DNA of 64,000 nucleotides from Vreelandella lionensis (GTDB lineage: Bacteria > Pseudomonadota > Gammaproteobacteria > Pseudomonadales > Halomonadaceae), in the NCBI RefSeq assembly GCF_002087295.1, contig NZ_MWVI01000083.1:29513-93512 (forward strand), in the 5' to 3' direction. The translations under genes were made by a program, and so were the position numbers. The first letter of the stretch is position 1; every line of letters starts with the position of its first letter. The notes below the pieces were generated by a model, which had not been told where the DNA came from, searched no databases, and worked only from the letters and a program-made list of their open reading frames with translations. This document shows positions 20,102 to 29,360 of this stretch, piece after piece.

Positions 20102-21541
20102 ATGAGCAAACAACCAAACGAGCAGGAAGGCGTTAACAACACGTCTGCCGATGCATCCCAAGATAACGCGCAACCGAGCGATACTACGGCATCATCGGCG
20201 AAAAGCGAGTCGACTGCTGGCAGCGCCTCCTCCTCTTACGCGGCTAAGAACAGCCGCTCGCGCCGCCGCAATAAAGGTGGCTCAAGCGCTTCGACTACCA
20301 GCGCTTCAAATGCCAGTGCACCCACGGCCGGCACGGCAAGCACTGCGCAGGCCAACGCCCCAAAAAATACCAAAGCGACGGCAGCAGAAACCAAGCCGAC
20401 CGCCACAGCAACACCTGCAGCGTCCACCTCCTCGAAAAGCGGCAGTACATCCGCTACTGGAGGCCCAGGCAAGCCGACTCCGCCCTCCTCTACCGGTGGC
20501 GGCAGCAGCAAAGGTGGCGGCGTAGCCATTGCCCGGGTGATTATCCTGGCACTTGCCCTGGGTCTAGTAGCGTGGCAAGGCTGGCAGCGCCTGGATAGTC
20601 AGCAGCAGCGCTTAGATGAGCGGGCTCAGCAAGCCCAGAATAGCGCTTCTCAGCAGGCCGTTAGCGACCTTGAAACACGTATCGATGAGAGCGAAGCCGA
20701 GCGCGGCCAGGCGCTAGACAGCACCATGAGCGAACTGCGTAGCGAGCTGGATAGTTACCGCAGCGAAGTGAGCGGCCCGCTGGACGACGTTCTGGCTCAG
20801 CTCTCCCAAGAGCAGGACACCGACGAGCGCGACTGGCTACACGCCGAAGCCGCCTACCTGCTGCGCCTGGCTAATCAGCGCCTACAGTTAGAAGGCGATG
20901 TGGAAGGTGCCGCCGCGCGGCTGCGTACCGCCGATGCCCGCCTAGCCGATGCTGATAACCCGTCACTGACGCCCGTGCGTCGCGAGATTGCCAACGAGCT
21001 CGCTGCGCTAGACGCCGTACCCCAAGTAGACCGTACCGGTATTTACCTGGCCCTGAATGCCCAGCAAGAGCGCGTGGCAGGCCTGCGCCTGTCTCAAGAA
21101 ATTGAAGAGCGCGCCGTGACCTCAGGTATCGAGCAGCCGCCTACCGGCACTTTCCAGCGTCAGCTAGCCGGCTTTGGTGAAGAGCTGAAAGATCTCGTGG
21201 TGATTCGTCAGCACGATGAAGCGCTGGAAGCCCTAATCACGCCTGAGCAAGAGTCTTACCTGCGTCAGAGCCTGCGCCTGATTCTCGAGCAGTCTCAGTT
21301 AGCGCTGCTCAAAGAGGAGCCGGAGCCATATGAAGCGAGCATCGACAAAGCCCTGGAACTGCTCAACGGCTACTACGATACCGAGCGTGAAGAGACCCAG
21401 AGCGTGATTGCCCGTCTGCAAGAGCTGAAGCAGGTTCAGGTACAGCCTGAGCTGCCGGACATCAGCGCCTCTCAACAAGCGCTGGCCAGCTTCATCGACA
21501 ATCGCTTCGAGTCGCGCCGTCAGGATGGAGGTGATGCATGA
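20102..21541 (+). CDS. hemX: HemX-like membrane protein
   Basis: 479 aa. Residues 1-140 are low complexity (Ala/Ser/Thr/Lys, Gly near the end). A single membrane span VAIARVIILALALGLVAWQG follows at about residues 140-160, then a long coiled-coil region (LDSQQQRLDERAQQAQNSAS onward) and the HemX core (DWLHAEAAYLLRLANQRLQLE). The family is annotated as uroporphyrinogen C-methyltransferase, but HemX itself lacks the methyltransferase domain and its role is unproven. The stop overlaps hemY (ATGA). Confidence 0.9.
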   Translation: MSKQPNEQEGVNNTSADASQDNAQPSDTTASSAKSESTAGSASSSYAAKNSRSRRRNKGGSSASTTSASNASAPTAGTASTAQANAPKNTKATAAETKPTATATPAASTSSKSGSTSATGGPGKPTPPSSTGGGSSKGGGVAIARVIILALALGLVAWQGWQRLDSQQQRLDERAQQAQNSASQQAVSDLETRIDESEAERGQALDSTMSELRSELDSYRSEVSGPLDDVLAQLSQEQDTDERDWLHAEAAYLLRLANQRLQLEGDVEGAAARLRTADARLADADNPSLTPVRREIANELAALDAVPQVDRTGIYLALNAQQERVAGLRLSQEIEERAVTSGIEQPPTGTFQRQLAGFGEELKDLVVIRQHDEALEALITPEQESYLRQSLRLILEQSQLALLKEEPEPYEASIDKALELLNGYYDTEREETQSVIARLQELKQVQVQPELPDISASQQALASFIDNRFESRRQDGGDA

Positions 21542-22801
21542 GAAAACTCATCCTGCTGATCGTTGCGGGCCTCGCGGTTGGCGCGCTCTTTGGGCACCTG
21601 ATGATGTCGGTGCCCGGCTACTGGCTGATCCGCGTTGGTGACACCTCGGTTCAAACCTCGTTCTGGTTTGGTCTGGTGCTGCTGCTTGGTGCCTTTATTG
21701 TGCTGCACTTCGCGCTGCGCCTGCTTACCGGCATTATGCGCCCGGTTGGTCGCTTCCGTACCTGGAACAGCCGGGCCCGTAACCGTCGCGCCATGAAACG
21801 CACCGTTCGTGGTTTGGTGGCACTCACCGAAGGCCGCTGGAAAAAAGCCGAGAAAACCTTGGTGCGCGCCGCCGACGACTCCAGCACACCGCTGGTGAAC
21901 TACCTATCGGCCGCGCTGGCAGCCCACTATCAGGGCGACCACGAGAAGTCCCAGGAGCATCTGAACCAGGCCCAGCTGACCACCGACGGCGCGGATACCG
22001 CCATTGGCCTGATGCAGGCGCAGCTGATGATTGACCGTCAGCAGCCGGAAGAGGCTCTGGCAATTCTCAATCGCCTGGATAAGCAGCTCACCAATCACCC
22101 GCAGGTACTGAAGCTTTTGAAGCAGGTACACCTGAGCGTCAACGACTGGGAAGGCCTGCGCCGCCTAATTCCACGACTGGCTGCGCAGAGGCTGATTACC
22201 CAGCAAGAGCGCGAACAGCTGGAACTCAAAGCGTATCGCGAGCTGATCATCTTCGAAGCGAAGAACCCCACCAATATCGAACGGGTTCGCGGGCTGTGGG
22301 CGGATATGCCCGACTACCTGCGCGGCAATACCGAGCTGATCGTGCTCTATACCGAGGCACTGCTGCACGCCAACGAAGAGCCGATTGCCGAGCGTCTGCT
22401 GAACCACTCGCTGGACAACCACTGGGACGCCCGCTTAGTGAAGCGCTACGGCCTGCTCAACGTGGATGCCGCTCGCCAGCTCGCCAAGGCCGAAAAGTGG
22501 CTACAAGAGCGCCCCAACGACCCCGCCCTGCTGCTCGCCTGTGGCCGCCTGTCGCTGCGTGTGGGCCAGTGGGAAAAAGCGCTGGAGTACTTGGAAAGCC
22601 AGCCAGCGCCAGCGCCCCAATGGGGAGGTGTGTGCCGAGCTTGCCCGCCTCTACGCAAGCCTAGGCGAGCACAACAAGAGCCAGCTCTACTATCGCCATA
22701 GCGTCGATATGCTGGCGAAATCTCTGCCATCGCTGCCACAACCCAGCGATGCCAGTGACAGCACGCAGAGCGATAAGAAAGCAGCGAAAAAGACGGCGTA
22801 A
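21538..22801 (+). CDS. hemY: HemY protein, TPR-containing membrane protein (frameshifted)
   Basis: Two N-terminal membrane spans ([40 protein letters not shown]), then TPR helices typical of HemY ([51 protein letters not shown]). An extra base near 22612 separates …LEYLES from [20 protein letters not shown], which continues to TAA at 22801. Role in haem synthesis is by cluster context; unrelated to protoporphyrinogen oxidase HemY of Bacillus. Confidence 0.9.
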
Positions 22802-23350
22802 CCGCCTTCTGCAACGCAAAAAGGGTGCCCGCGGGCACCCTTTTTTAATGACGCTTCGCTCCACGCTATCGGTAGGCTTCTCTGAGGCCGCCGCCTGCAG
22901 TTCAGAAGTACAGTGACCGCAGCGAACGGCCTTGATGGGCACCACCATAAAACAGTAAGGGCAGGGCTTTTCGGTCGGGTCTGCCGGTGCCACCGCCTCT
23001 TCGCGCTTTAAGCGGTTGATGGTACGCACCAGCAAAAACACCACGAACGCGACGATGGAGAAACTCACCACCGCGTTGATAAACAGCCCCACGTTCAGCG
23101 TCACCGCCCCCGCCGCTTGAGCTTCCGCCAAGGTGGCATAGGGCGCTCCCGCCACGCCTTCCCGCAATACGACGAACAGATTCGAAAAATCGATCCCACC
23201 CACCAACAGGCCAATCAGCGGATTCATCACGTCTTTGACAAGGCTTTGCACGATCAGCGTAAACGCCCCGCCAATGATGATACCCACCGCCATATCAATC
23301 ACGTTGCCCTTAACAGCAAACTCGCGGAATTCCCGAAAAAATTTAGCCAT
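22661..23350 (-). CDS. mscL: Large-conductance mechanosensitive channel with zinc-ribbon-like tail
   Basis: Osmotic safety valve. Residues 1-110 are classical Msc[22 protein letters not shown], first span [20 protein letters not shown], second span [20 protein letters not shown] and TINRLKREE. Residues about 120-145 carry CPYC then CGHC ([16 protein letters not shown]), a zinc-ribbon-like pair. After QAAASEKP the frame runs on through the terminator at 22821 into the hemY tail (antisense), with Arg-rich nonsense; a stop has probably been lost by an indel and the real end is near 22850-22900. Terminator and hemY overlap make the last 60 or so codons unlikely. Confidence 0.85.
   Translation of the reverse strand: MAKFFREFREFAVKGNVIDMAVGIIIGGAFTLIVQSLVKDVMNPLIGLLVGGIDFSNLFVVLREGVAGAPYATLAEAQAAGAVTLNVGLFINAVVSFSIVAFVVFLLVRTINRLKREEAVAPADPTEKPCPYCFMVVPIKAVRCGHCTSELQAAASEKPTDSVERSVIKKGCPRAPFLRCRRRLRRLFRCFLIALRAVTGIAGLWQRWQRFRQHIDAMAIVELALVVLA
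22821..22846. terminator. Bidirectional terminator hemY / mscL
   Basis: Stem AAGGGTGCCC / GGGCACCCTT with T6 on the plus side and A5 before the stem, so it can stop hemCDXY (plus) and mscL (minus). Confidence 0.92.
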
Positions 23351-23461
23351 ACCCTACCCATCCTTACCAAGCCAATGAAACGCCAAGGGCTAAGTTGCCC
23401 TGAGAGAAGGATGGGCCACGGTTAAAAGTGCGGCAAGGGCTAACGATACAAGGGAGTTATA

Positions 23462-23908
23462 TTATTGATGGGAGGCAGCCATCACCGCCTCTAGCGCCGC
23501 TTTATATCCCTGCACGCCTAGGCCAGCAATCACGCCATCGGCCCGTAGCGAGACATAGGAGTGGTGGCGAAACGACTCGCGCTTATGCACGTTGGAGAGA
23601 TGGACTTCGATGACCTGGCCATCAAAGGCGTGCAATGCATCGAGGATCGGCCACTGAGGTATGGGTGTAGGCCGCCGGGTTGATATTAATGGCCTGCGTG
23701 CCATCCCCCCTCGCTGCGTGGATGGCGTCGATGAGCGCGCCTTCATGGTTACTTTGCAGGCAGGTGATGTCCCAGCCTGCCATTACCGCTTTTTCGCGCA
23801 GCAGGTTATTCACATCGTCCAGTGTGTCATAGCCATAAATCTCTGGCTGACGCTGCCTAATAAATTGAGATTAGGCCCATGTAACACCAATACTTTGCCC
23901 TGCTGCAT
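23462..23908 (-). CDS. aroQ: Type II 3-dehydroquinate dehydratase (two frameshifts)
   Basis: Shikimate pathway enzyme. ATG 23908 has AGGAG about 6 nt upstream: [19 protein letters not shown] missing base near 23860 hides [18 protein letters not shown]; an extra G near 23659 separates [12 protein letters not shown] from [20 protein letters not shown]. The catalytic Tyr (EIYGYD), Asn and Ala ([10 protein letters not shown]) and HLSN are all present; Arg/His in FRHHSYVS. The two indels cancel: 148 aa, the usual length. Unlike many relatives it is not followed by accBC. Confidence 0.9.
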
Positions 23909-23961
23909 AGCGCTCTCCTGCGGTGATGTGGTTAACCATGTCTTGTGTTAGTCAGCACGTT

Positions 23962-25332
23962 CTAACACCTTCCCCCAAGCGCTGCCAGCGCCTTATCCAG
24001 TGATGCCTGCTGGCGCTGTTCATACAGCGCAATTTCATCAATCACGGAGGCACCCAAGTCACGCTCGAATTGGGCTTGGTTGGCTTGGCTTGCGTATTCA
24101 TCGCGCTGCTCGCCGCCCAGGTTCGACTGGAAGCTGCCCGCCGCGCTAACCGGCAGGAAATCTTCATAAATCATGGGCTGGCAGGCCAATGCGCCTTGAT
24201 CAATAAGCGCTTCAAGGGTAGCCGCGTGGAGCTGCTCGGGAAGCGACACATGGGCACCCGGCACGGCGTCGTAGTGGAAAAACGCCACCTCTTCGCGGCG
24301 CAGGGTTGTGTTGTCGTCAGGAAATGCCTGAAACACCTCGGCGAGCTGCGACTGATGGACGTTGTTATCTTTGGCAGGAGGCAGCTGCTGCGACTCGGCC
24401 AGCAGGCGGTCGTATAGCGCGCGCCCTTTTTGAGTGAGAGCAACCCCGCGCTGCTCGATTTCACCGAAGCGGGCGGTATGGTGTCCCGCCACGCTGTCGG
24501 CAAAGGTAATGGTCTCTTCCAGCGCTTTGAAGCTGGTTTGGCGCAGTAGAATCGGGCAGCGGCGACGGGGCGGGCCTTCGATCACCGCCTTAGGGTCGAT
24601 GCCAACACTCGGCATCTGCTGCTGCACCGCATCGATGTCTAGGGTGCGCGGGGTAAGATGGTTGATATGCGGGCCTCTAAAGCTCACCACGTCAGCAATA
24701 AGCCGATGCTCCTGGTGTAAACGGTCATAGGTGGCACGATCCACCGTCGCATCGTGGTGCCAGCGGAACGTATCGAGCGCGGCCTGCACGAATGCCTTGG
24801 CATCGGCTGCGTTTAAGCCACTTTGCTCTTCACAGCGGGCGATTAGCGCCTGGGCCTCGGGCGTGACGATCTCACGGCGAGAGAGAATTTCCCGGGCCTG
24901 CTCACGCAGTTGAGGGTTCTCGATGAGTTCAAGACGTAACAAGGAAGTAAATACGCGGAAGGGATTGCGCTTCAAGGCGTCATCATCCACCGGGCGAAAC
25001 GCCGTGGAGTGCACCGGCACACCGGCAGCAGCCAGGTCGTAATACCCCACGGGATGCATGCCCATCACCGCAAACATACGCCGTAACAGTGACAGCTCTT
25101 CAGGCAAACCAACGCGGATCGCTCCATGGCGCTCAACGCTAAGGCGCGCTAGCTCATCCGATGATTTGAGCGTGTGGGCTAAGGCGGCATCCTCTGCCAG
25201 CACATTATGATTCACGCTCTCCACCAGCGAGAGCAGCGTGCCATATTGCGGCACTTCCTGTTGATACATCGCCGACATCGCTTTGGAAAATTGATCGCGA
25301 ATATCGTCGGCGCTTACATAAGCAGCATCCAT
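23962..25332 (-). CDS. hglS: DUF1338 2-oxoadipate dioxygenase/decarboxylase (HglS/YdcJ)
   Basis: 456 aa, intact frame. The DUF1338 family of Fe(II) enzymes includes Pseudomonas HglS, which converts 2-oxoadipate to D-2-hydroxyglutarate in lysine breakdown. Visible family residues: VERHGAIRVG (metal His and substrate Arg), FRGPHINHLTPR (second His region) and YEDFLPVSAAGSFQSNL. ATG 25332 follows a divergent intergenic region. No other lysine-catabolism gene is nearby, so the substrate is inferred from family only. Confidence 0.85.
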   Translation of the reverse strand: MDAAYVSADDIRDQFSKAMSAMYQQEVPQYGTLLSLVESVNHNVLAEDAALAHTLKSSDELARLSVERHGAIRVGLPEELSLLRRMFAVMGMHPVGYYDLAAAGVPVHSTAFRPVDDDALKRNPFRVFTSLLRLELIENPQLREQAREILSRREIVTPEAQALIARCEEQSGLNAADAKAFVQAALDTFRWHHDATVDRATYDRLHQEHRLIADVVSFRGPHINHLTPRTLDIDAVQQQMPSVGIDPKAVIEGPPRRRCPILLRQTSFKALEETITFADSVAGHHTARFGEIEQRGVALTQKGRALYDRLLAESQQLPPAKDNNVHQSQLAEVFQAFPDDNTTLRREEVAFFHYDAVPGAHVSLPEQLHAATLEALIDQGALACQPMIYEDFLPVSAAGSFQSNLGGEQRDEYASQANQAQFERDLGASVIDEIALYEQRQQASLDKALAALGGRC

Positions 25333-25527
25333 GGGGCGTCCTGTTGGTCATCTTGTGAGTGTTATAACGATTACCATAGTAGCGCTGCAGCGACGGGGGA
25401 AATTGCATAAATTTGGCCGTTATCTTCATTAACACGCCTTGGCCCCCGCCACAGCACATGGTGTTACCGGTTACACTAAGCCTTTCTGTTTCGACAATTC
25501 TACGTTTCGACAAAGGCCACCGCTTAG

Positions 25528-26397
25528 ATGACTGCCTCACGCTCGCCGCTACCGCTCTATCTGGGCTTGCCCATGTGGGCCAATCAGGATTGGCAGGGCA
25601 GCCTCTACCCGCGCCAAGCCAAGACCGACCTGCTCAGCGATTACGCGGCGGTGTTTTCCAGCGTGGAGGGCAATACAACGTTTTACAGCGGTGCGCCTTA
25701 AGCCCGATATCATCGCTGCCTGGGCACGTCAGGCCCCTGCTCATTTCCGTTTTTGTTTTAAACTGCCCGCCAGCGTGACGCACGACCAGCGTCTCGGCAG
25801 TTTAGCGTCTGCCTGGGAGTTTATAGAGGCACTGACGCCGCTCCATGACCGGCTTGGTCCAACCATGGTCCAACTACCGCGTGATTTCGGCCCCTCAGAG
25901 TTACCTACACTCGAAGCATTGCTCGCCCACTGGCCAGTCAGTTGCCCTGTGCTGTTGAGGTGCGCCACCCTGTTTTTTTCCACAAGGGTAAGGAGGAGAA
26001 GGACCTCAACCGATTGTTGATAACTTATGGCGTTAATCGTGTGATGCTGGCTGTGCGTCCGGTGTTCTCGACCCCCGCCGAAGGCCATGCGGGCCTCGCT
26101 CATGCCCAACAGGAAAAGCCGAAACTCCCGTTACACGTGCTTTCCACAGCGGAGCAACCGATTATTCGCTTCATTGGCCATATTGACAAAACCATCAATA
26201 CTCGCTACTTCGCTCCGTGGATAGAGCGCCTAAAGCTGTGGATAAGTCAGGGGAAAACCCCTTTCTTATTTGTGCATACAGCGGATAACCGTGAGTCTCC
26301 TGAGATGGCTCGACACCTGTACCACGCCCTTCAACAGCACATCGCACTGCCTGAGCTTGAACCCTTTGCCGATGAAAAGCAGAGCCAGCTGTTTTAA
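25528..26397 (+). CDS. DUF72 (YecE-like) protein (two frameshifts)
   Basis: TIM-barrel family of unknown function. From ATG 25528: MTASRSPLPLYLGLPMWANQDW then LYPRQAKTDLLSDYAAVFSSVEGNTTFY. Breaks lie near 25693 (SGAP-stop against VRLKPDIIAAWA) and near 25958 (VSCPVLLRCAT against CAVEVRHPVFF). The family's VEGNTTFY, FRFCFKLP and EVRH motifs are present. The span equals 289 aa plus stop, so the shifts cancel. Confidence 0.85.
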
Positions 26398-26497
26398 GCC
26401 GTCTTTTTAGATGAGCTGACTGGCAAGCCCTACCATGATCGGATAAATTGCGCGTTCTTTCGGAAAAGTACGCTGGCAATTTCTCTATTTCCGAAAA

Positions 26498-26516
26498 TCG
26501 GCGCACTGCGCCGATA
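26498..26516. promoter_or_regulatory. 19-bp palindrome upstream of sodium symporter
   Basis: Perfect arms ATCGGCGCA and TGCGCCGAT around one central base, 36 bp before the symporter start. A second inverted pair, TTTCGGAAAA (26458-26467) and TTTCCGAAAA (26488-26497), lies directly upstream. Suitable for a dimeric repressor or activator; no T-run, so not a terminator. The binding protein is unknown. Confidence 0.45.
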
Positions 26517-26552
26517 ACGACTCATTATAATTGAACGTAACACAGGTGATTT

Positions 26553-27894
26553 ATGGCAAAACTTGCACATGCACAGTGGTCATCTCGTATGACCTTTGTG
26601 CTAGCCGCAGCGGGTTCAGCGGTTGGCTTAGGGAATATTTGGAAGTTCCCTTATATGGTAGGTGAAAGCGGCGGGGCTGCTTTCGTATTTGTTTACCTGC
26701 TCTGTATTGGGCTCATTGGCTTGCCCATTCTTGTTTCTGATTGGCTTTTCGGGCGGCGCGGGCAGAAAAACCCTGCGAGCACGATGTCCGAGCTGGCACG
26801 CCAAGCCAATAAATCCAGTATGTGGGCCGTGGTTGGCATCAGCGGCATCATTGGGGCGTTTTTAATTCTGTCGTTCTATAGCGTGATCGGCGGCTGGTCG
26901 CTCTACTACACCCTTAACTCCGTCACTGGCACCTTCAGTGGTCAAGATGCCGACGGCATCGGCGCGCTGTTTAACGGCATGCTCAGCAATCCTGGGTTGC
27001 TGTTGCTAGGCCACTCTGCCTTTATGCTCTTGGTGATTGGCATTGTGGCTCAGGGTGTCACGAAGGGTCTGGAAGGCGCTGTGCGCATCTTGATGCCGGT
27101 GTTGGCGCTACTGCTGGTTGTGCTGATCGGCTATGGCATGTCGACCGGCCATTTTGGCCAAGCGCTGGAGTATATGTTTAACCCGGATTGGAGCAAGCTA
27201 AGCGCAGAGACAGTCCTGGCAGCGTTAGGGCACGCCTTTTTCACCCTTTCGCTGGGTATGGGCATTATGATGGCGTATGGCTCTTACTTGGGCAAAGAGA
27301 TCAACCTGCTCCAAACCGCCCGTACCGTCATTATTATGGATACGGTGATCGCACTCGGGGCGGGGCTTGCGATCTTCCCCATCGTATTTGCAAACAACCT
27401 TGACCTAGCCTCAGGCCCTGGGCTGATCTTTGTTACGCTGCCCTTAGCATTTGGCAATATGGACGGCGGCTCTCTCCTGGGGTTGATGTTCTTCCTGCTG
27501 CTCACCTTCGCGGCCCTTACCTCGGCCATTTCACTGCTTGAGCCAGTGGTTGAGTTTATTGAAGAGCGCACGCCGCTGTCTCGCGTGATGGCGACCGTTG
27601 TTGCCGGGGTGGGCGCTTGGGCGCTGGGTATTGCCGCTCTGCTCTCCTTCAACGTGTGGAGCGAGCCGCTCATGTTCGGTATGGGCGTGTTCGACCTACT
27701 GGATACGCTGACCAGCAAAATCATGCTGCCGCTTACCGGTTTAGGCGCGATTCTCTTCGCTGCGTGGTGCTTAGAGCGCAAGAGTGTCGAGGCTGAGCTT
27801 GCTGTCAGCCACTGGCGTAAGCGTATGGAACATCATCGCGCGCTATGTAGCGCCCGCGGGTGTCATCGCTGTCTTCGTCACAGGCTTACTCTAA
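26553..27894 (+). CDS. Sodium-dependent transporter, NSS/SNF family (3' frameshift)
   Basis: LeuT-fold symporter for amino acids or similar solutes. MAKLAHAQWSSRMTFVLAAA leads into AGSAVGLGNIWKFPYM, the Na-binding first helix. Ten or more further hydrophobic helices follow, with GGWSLYYTLNS and AFFTLSLGMGIMMAYGSY. An extra base near 27824 turns the conserved end WNIIARYVAPAGVIAVFVTG into RKRMEHHRALCSARG; the corrected stop is TAA at 27892 (446 aa), while the uncorrected frame runs to 27947. The solute cannot be assigned. Confidence 0.9.
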
Positions 27895-27903
27895 GCCGTT
27901 ACG

Positions 27904-27923
27904 GCCCCGCTAGCTGGCGGGGC
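27904..27923 (+). terminator. Hairpin after the sodium symporter
   Basis: Stem GCCCCGC / GCGGGGC with a 6-nt loop, 9 bp past the corrected stop, followed by the modestly T-rich TGTTCTATC. Probable terminator between convergent genes; the T-run is weak. Confidence 0.45.
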
Positions 27924-27943
27924 TGTTCTATCACACGCTGTTT

Positions 27944-28162
27944 TTAGTGCAATTCGCTCTCTTGCGGTTCGTCATCGTCCGGCATGGGAGCGATATCCCG
28001 CGATAGCTTCTGAAACTCCCGATGCAGCTCAATCCCTCTGCGTGCCCTTAGGCTACGCTGGGCGGCGCTGCGCCGACGTTGGGCATGCTCATCGACCTCC
28101 ATACTCATGAATATGTCGAGCAATTCGCTTTTTACCGAGGTCATTCGTTCGACGTTTCTCAT
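27944..28162 (-). CDS. Small charged protein, PA3496-like (uncertain)
   Basis: 72 aa: MRNVERMTSVKSELLDIFMS, then an Arg-rich stretch QRRRSAAQRSLRARRGIELH and an acidic end DDDEPQESELH. No signal peptide or membrane span. AGGAG precedes the start (ATG 28162). It resembles the small RR-IE-type proteins annotated as PA3496 family in related genera, but I cannot confirm this. Function unknown. Confidence 0.6.
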   Translation of the reverse strand: MRNVERMTSVKSELLDIFMSMEVDEHAQRRRSAAQRSLRARRGIELHREFQKLSRDIAPMPDDDEPQESELH

Positions 28163-28416
28163 GATCGACGCTCCTCCAGGTGAAGTTGCCTACGTCCACC
28201 TGCATCCGTGACGACTGATTTTTAAATGATGCAGTGCGGCACGTCACTTCTTACTATAACCTACTTGACAAAATGATGACGATTCTTGAAGAAAGGGGTT
28301 AACGCCCTTTAAACGGCAGCCATTACGGGTGATTCCCGCTGCCCTCTTCGCGTCACTCAGGCATACTGTGGCCACCTAGGCTGCATAAGCACGATCAAGA
28401 ATTTAAGGAGCTGAAC

Positions 28417-29270
28417 GTGAGCCGCGCCCTGTTCGATGAAATGAGACGCCGCATGGAGCATTTCCGTCGCTCCGAACAAAAGGTAGCGCGGTTCGTGCTG
28501 CGTAACCCCGATGAAGTGATCCATATGCGGATCGTGGACCTGGCCACTGACGCGAAGGTGAGCGAGCCCACCGTGGTGCGCTTCTGCCGCGCGCTCGGCT
28601 GCAACGGTTTCCAGGACTTCAAGCTTCAGCTCGCCCAGATGCTGGCCAGCGGCAGCCAGTTCGCCCAGTTCTCGATGAACGATAGCGACTCGGTGGCGGA
28701 GTTCTCTCACAGCATTTTTGACTCCACCGTCGGCACACTGCTGTCGGTACGCGATCGGCTCGACAATGAAGCCTTGGGGCGAGCAGTGAATGCACTGGCC
28801 ATGGCCAACCGGGTGGAGCTTTAAGGCTTTGGTGCCTCTGGTGCCGTGGCGTTCGATGCCCAGCACAAGTTCTTCCGCCTCAGATCTCGACCTCCGCCTA
28901 CGCCGACCCGCACATGCAGAACATGTCGGCGGTGACGCTGCAAGAGGGCGATGTGGTGGTGGCGATTTCACAAACCGGGCGTACCAAGCCACTGGGGGCC
29001 AGCGTGCGCTTGGCCCGCGAAGCGGGGGCGACGGTGATTGGCCTGTGCCCCAGCGAATCGGCGCTGGCCCATGAAGTGAGCCTGCCGCTGTTTATCGATG
29101 TGCATGAAGATACCGAGATTTACACGCCGCTCAGCTCGCGCATCGCCCACCTGGTGCTGATCGACGTGCTGGCCGTTGGTGTCGCTAAAACCCGCGGCCC
29201 CAAACTCGCCGAGCAGCTTAAAGCGGTGAAAAAGAGCCTGACCACGCTGCGTTACCCAGACGACCACTAA
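28417..29270 (+). CDS. hexR: HexR-like RpiR/MurR-family regulator (stop plus frameshift)
   Basis: Sugar-phosphate-sensing repressor type. GTG start (28417) with AAGGAG 8 nt upstream. The N-terminal HTH_6 domain (residues 1-80: MSRALFDEMRRRMEHFRRSE, KVSEPTVVRFCRALGCNGFQ) is followed by a SIS domain (SQTGRTKPLGASVRLAREAG; LSSRIAHLVLIDVLAV). TAA at 28822-28824 replaces the conserved Tyr of VEFYGFGASG, and the frame continues GFGASGAVAFDAQHKFF; a missing C near 28881 then shifts RLQISTSAYADPHMQNM. Restored length 284 aa. HexR of pseudomonads controls the Entner-Doudoroff genes; none of these is adjacent here. Confidence 0.87.
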
Positions 29271-29360
29271 CGGCGGGCTAACGCGACGTACGCTGTATAC
29301 CCAGCCAGTGGGCGGGCTGTGCTAAACTGACCGCCCATTTTCGAACCGGCAGCGGCTTAT

